Below are positions 62,154 to 64,000 of a stretch of 64,000 bases of DNA, piece after piece. The notes below the pieces were generated by a model. It saw nothing but the letters and a program-made list of their open reading frames with translations, was not told where the DNA came from and searched no databases. Within the stretch, counting starts at the first letter, position 1, and each line of letters begins with the position of its first letter. The DNA comes from Sipunculus nudus (Eukaryota > Annelida > Sipuncula > Golfingiida > Sipunculidae), in NCBI GenBank assembly GCA_026874595.1, contig CM049317.1:17757382-17821381 (forward strand), written 5' to 3'. The translations under genes and the position numbers were made by a program.

Positions 62154-62208
62154 AAAGTCGGTTCATTGTACGAAGAAATGGAACACGCATTGGCAATGAA
62201 CCGACTTT
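62154..62208. repeat. perfect 15-bp stem hairpin next to microsatellites
   Basis: 62154-62168 (aaagtcggttcattg) and 62194-62208 (caatgaaccgacttt) are exact reverse complements. A second, interleaved dyad pairs about 62169-62186 with 62222-62240. (AC)n(AT)n(GA)n lies on the left and (AT)n at 62239-62279 on the right. It shares the aaagtcgg...ccgacttt core and the ttctgtgta block with the hairpin at 54313. Confidence 0.8.
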
Positions 62209-62236
62209 CATGTGTAATCATGTTCCATTTTCTGTG

Positions 62237-62238
<2 letters not shown>

Positions 62239-62279
<41 letters not shown>
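62239..62279 (+). repeat. (AT)n microsatellite
   Basis: An AT run of about 40 bases following the hairpin. Confidence 0.95.
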
Positions 62280-62282
<3 letters not shown>

Positions 62283-62694
62283 CTGTTTATTCTTCAGGCA
62301 TGAGCGAACTTGATTTTATTTATGTTCCAATCTTTCACAAACGTTATGCTTCAAGTTACTTTGTCATGTCATTTGTCATCATTCGTTTGGCGTATGGTGA
62401 CTCATTGCAAAAACATACAACAGATGTCGCTGCACCAGAAAACACGCCTATTGTGCTGATACACTCTCAAATGATGTGCATGACGTTGCATTTATTGGCC
62501 GTCGTGAATGTTCTACAAAATCACCTATTAAAGATGAACCTTTTTTCTTTTCAGCGGATCAGCCAGATATTCACGGTGGGTGGGGGAAATCTCCGACTTA
62601 TCAGCTATCGTGGCAAAATATTTCGCCGAAAATCGATTTGACCCGTCGCTTCGTTTCTTATGACAAGTGAAACCATTTTTACACTACAAGTATG
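62280..62694. other. no gene supported
   Basis: A frame of 113 codons at 62300-62641 begins after the AT microsatellite. It has no recognisable domain or signal and overlaps another frame. I do not call it a gene. Confidence 0.45.
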
Positions 62695-62811
62695 CCGTAT
62701 GCCGTTTCCCAATACCGTATACAACATAACAGAATGCAATAATGCCGAATGCAACAATACTGAATACAACAATACCAAGTACAACAATACCGATACTGTA
62801 TTCAATAATAG
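62695..62811 (+). repeat. short tandem repeat, about 15-bp unit
   Basis: Imperfect copies of aataccgaatacaac, with atgc/atac variants. Confidence 0.75.
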
Positions 62812-63200
62812 CCGTGACAACCCGACTCAGTAGGCAATCGGATAATTAGGCTGGTAAGCCTACTCGAGTCGTGATACAAGTAATATTGAGGAATTTATCG
62901 CATGCTTGTGCTCATTCGATCATAAATTCAACAAACATGTTGAGGTGTTTACCAATGTGCTGGGTTAGAACGGAACTTTACTCGCTCATGTTTGGTATTA
63001 TTAGAAAGTAAACAAAAAAATGCTTAAGATTGGTCTGAATTATGTTGACTGACAGTGTACTTGTTGGCGTACATGCAGCGTTGTCAGAAATGACGAAAAT
63101 ATTTACATCTTCATAAGGCCTTATAATGCGCTCCTCAGACCTGTTATGTAAAGACACTCTGGTGCTAGTTATCTGGTCGTATAATACCAGAGGGTCGATA
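62812..63200 (+). repeat. dispersed family R2, copy 3
   Basis: Blocks gccgtgacaacccgactcag, aatattgaggaattt, caacaaacatgttgagg, ggaactttactcgctcatg, tgacagtgtactt and cagaaatgacgaaaatattt match copy 2 in order. The middle ctacgaat block is missing. It runs directly into the tandem repeat at 63215. Confidence 0.75.
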
Positions 63201-63214
63201 TGACGCAAATTAAA

Positions 63215-63695
63215 TAAATACTTGTGTCATGTGAACAGAACGTGGATTTTGAGGCAACAAAACGGAACCGATACCGTATGTAGTAAATACGGGTTTAATG
63301 AGAATTCAACGTGGCAATAACACGACAATAACACGGAACTCGATACAGTATTCACTAAAAAGGGCGTCATATGAACAGAACTGGGTTTTGAGCCAATTTA
63401 AACGGAACTCGATACCGTGCTAAGTAAATATAGGTGTCATGGAAACAGAACGTTTATTTTTGAGTAAAAAAACAGAACTCGATACCATATTCAATAAATA
63501 CGTCTATAAAATGAACATAGGTTTTGAGGCTTTTAAATGGAAATCCATAGCGTATTCAGTAAATGTGGGTGTCACGTGAACAGAACTTTGATTTTGAGTC
63601 AATAAAGCGGAAATGGATAGTGTATTCAATAAATACGGGAACATGGCTTTTGAGTCAATAAAACGGAAATCGATACTATATTCGGGTCTTATGTA
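63215..63695 (+). repeat. degenerate tandem repeat, about 64-71-bp period
   Basis: The block tcatgtgaacagaacg recurs near 63229, 63367, 63438 and 63573 (weaker at 63298, 63509 and 63637). Each is followed by ttttgagtcaataaa, cggaactcgatacc and gtattcartaaatacgg. Six to seven diverged units; non-coding. Confidence 0.8.
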
Positions 63696-64000
63696 ACCAC
63701 GGCGTGGAATCTTTAGTTGTACGACTACTAAATACGCCCACCAGCAACCCTCTACCAAATAAGTTTTCCTATCTTCCTGCAAAAAGCCATGCTTCCGTAA
63801 CAGGGGCTCATCTTGTCCGTTTCGATCACAAAAACTTGAGGCCCTTTTCACTGGTTTCCCAGTAAACAAGTCGCCCTGTGTCACGTATTTAATCCTAAGA
63901 ATTATAAATATAACATTTGATCAAGATTTTCTTCCAAATTTTATGGATTTGTGCCGTAACCCTCAAAACAGTTGGCGTATAGGCGCTAACAGACAAACCA
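63696..64000. other. no gene supported
   Basis: A minus-strand frame (63504-63884) overlaps the tandem repeat for half its length and has no family features. The remainder is unassigned. Confidence 0.5.

Noticed and set aside
62300-62641. 113-codon frame after the (AT)n microsatellite
   Set aside because: No domain or homology that I recognise. An overlapping frame of similar quality exists, and the context is repetitive.

Overview
The window looks like intergenic, repeat-rich DNA from a metazoan, most plausibly a marine lophotrochozoan such as a bivalve mollusc. Signs of this are AT-rich sequence, a eukaryotic SLC26 anion transporter with a splice-acceptor-like site just upstream, a decayed Jockey/CR1-like LINE, tRNA-derived SINE-like sequences, small hAT-type elements with 8-bp target duplications, and long minisatellites. 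The species assignment is inference; no ribosomal or mitochondrial marker is present.

Layout. 1-10.4 kb is mostly unassigned sequence with small terminal-inverted-repeat elements (3226-3616, 4866-5151), a 1-kb inverted repeat (5998-7035) and two copies of a dispersed family called R1 here. 10.4-14.7 kb is a 27-bp minisatellite. 14.7-20.8 kb holds a head-to-head pair of MITE-like copies (family M1), a 5'-truncated LINE with a dead reverse transcriptase inserted in one copy of a tandem duplication whose other copy keeps the empty site, a second LINE tail and an AT-rich minisatellite. 22.3-26.1 kb is a 42-bp minisatellite bounded by direct repeats. 26-35 kb is mostly unassigned, with a MITE and degenerate tandem repeats. 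35-38.2 kb holds about seven copies of a 338-bp unit. 38.3-38.9 kb is a hAT-like element with an exact 8-bp target duplication. 39.0-41.5 kb is a 24-bp minisatellite ending beside a perfect 24-bp inverted repeat, followed by a SINE-like element. 42-57.9 kb is unassigned sequence with dispersed families (R1, R2), a 1.5-kb TIR element and a tRNA-like hairpin joined to a (CT)n(AT)n microsatellite. 58.0-60.9 kb is the one convincing gene, an SLC26/SulP transporter whose coding region lies in a single exon. 61-64 kb holds further tandem repeats, a hairpin-microsatellite and the third R2 copy.

The transporter is the only protein gene I can support. Long open frames in the minisatellites exist because the periods (24, 27, 42 bp) are multiples of three. 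The most interesting points are: the SLC26 anion-site motif reads A-P-P-R-C where prestin-type members have S-L-S-R-S; the LINE filled and empty sites lie side by side; hairpin elements abut compound microsatellites; and the 24-bp array carries an alternating purine-pyrimidine tract in most units. Nothing here is a demonstrated new system; the best candidates for undescribed elements are the hairpin-microsatellite pair and the R1/R2 families.
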